Source of the DNA: Marinifilaceae bacterium
GTDB lineage: Bacteria > Bacteroidota > Bacteroidia > Bacteroidales > Marinifilaceae
DNA: 53,941 bases
Assembly (NCBI GenBank): GCA_025210485.1
Contig: JAOARN010000155.1
Location: forward strand, 1-53,941
Direction of reading: 5' to 3'
Shown here: in pieces, positions 53,864 to 53,941 of the stretch
How the letters are laid out: every line of letters starts with the position of its first letter
How positions within the stretch are numbered: the first letter of the stretch is position 1
The notes under the pieces: model-generated
What the model was told of the DNA's origin: nothing
What the model saw: only the letters and a program-made list of their open reading frames with translations
Database searches by the model: none
Position numbers and translations under genes: made by a program

Positions 53864-53941
53864 TTATTCATTATTTTTCCAATTAAACGGACTTATCCCA
53901 TTATAATAGTTAGCCAGCCGAATCTTTGTAACATTCAGTGC
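53864..53941 (-). CDS. Possible C-terminal end of a gene entering from the right edge
   Basis: A minus-strand frame runs in from the window edge for 25 codons and ends at a TAA (53864-53866), with TKIRLANYYNGISPFNWKN near its end. The YYN-G-SP-W pattern is faintly like the last residues of some integrase or transposase families. The stretch is too short for a family call, and it may be chance. Confidence 0.25.
   Translation of the reverse strand, partial: ALNVTKIRLANYYNGISPFNWKNNE

Overview
The window looks like chromosomal DNA of a low-GC, probably anaerobic or facultative member of the Bacteroidota (Bacteroidales/Marinilabiliales-like). The reasons are the strong A/T bias, weak Shine-Dalgarno signals, the Bacteroidota-type -7 box TAnnTTTG upstream of several units, many exported proteins with short N-terminal signal peptides (C69 and C1 peptidases, SEL1 protein, secreted fibre proteins), and an Rnf complex in the order B-C-D-G-E-A. 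No rRNA, tRNA, CRISPR array or intact insertion sequence was seen.

Region 1 (1-2260) is accessory sequence: a frameshifted GIY-YIG nuclease remnant at the left edge, a TauE/SafE-like permease, and a small lipoprotein gene bracketed by inverted 14-bp repeats. Region 2 (2413-8153, minus strand) is a RseC-like gene followed by the complete rnfBCDGEA operon, which ends in a clear terminator. Region 3 (8787-10374) holds two unrecognised genes.

Region 4 (10824-23540, plus strand) is one long vitamin B12 operon: a Bacteroidota promoter, a cobalamin riboswitch, cbiX, the cobalt ECF transporter cbiMNQO, then cbiA-C-D-E-T-L-F-G-H-J and a precorrin-2 dehydrogenase/uroporphyrinogen methyltransferase fusion. 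Together these cover cobalt uptake and every anaerobic step from uroporphyrinogen III to cobyrinate a,c-diamide. The later steps (cobyric acid, nucleotide loop) are not here.

Region 5 (23655-35312) is housekeeping and envelope genes: a SEL1-repeat protein, a sodium:solute symporter with a small membrane partner, a free-standing DsbD N-terminal domain protein, an NrnA-like DHH phosphoesterase, a C69 dipeptidase, a nitroreductase, a beta-barrel protein, a bleomycin-hydrolase-like peptidase and an aspartate aminotransferase. Region 6 (35706-45744) is a tandem set of three large secreted paralogues that share a head module and repeats resembling phage tail-fibre repeats. The third carries a FISUMP-like C-terminal domain.

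Region 7 (46203-53300, plus strand) is the most interesting part: a cassette between two bidirectional terminators containing a WGR plus HEAT-like repeat protein, a winged-helix/SWIM zinc-finger protein, a structured msr-msd-type non-coding RNA and a retron reverse transcriptase. The RT has all retron hallmarks (NAxxH, YADD, VTG) and also a coiled-coil N-terminal extension and a C-terminal domain with about four membrane helices. It is most simply read as a retron anti-phage system with two accessory proteins and a membrane-anchored RT. A Cys-Cys-rich lipoprotein gene and the tail of a further ORF close the window.
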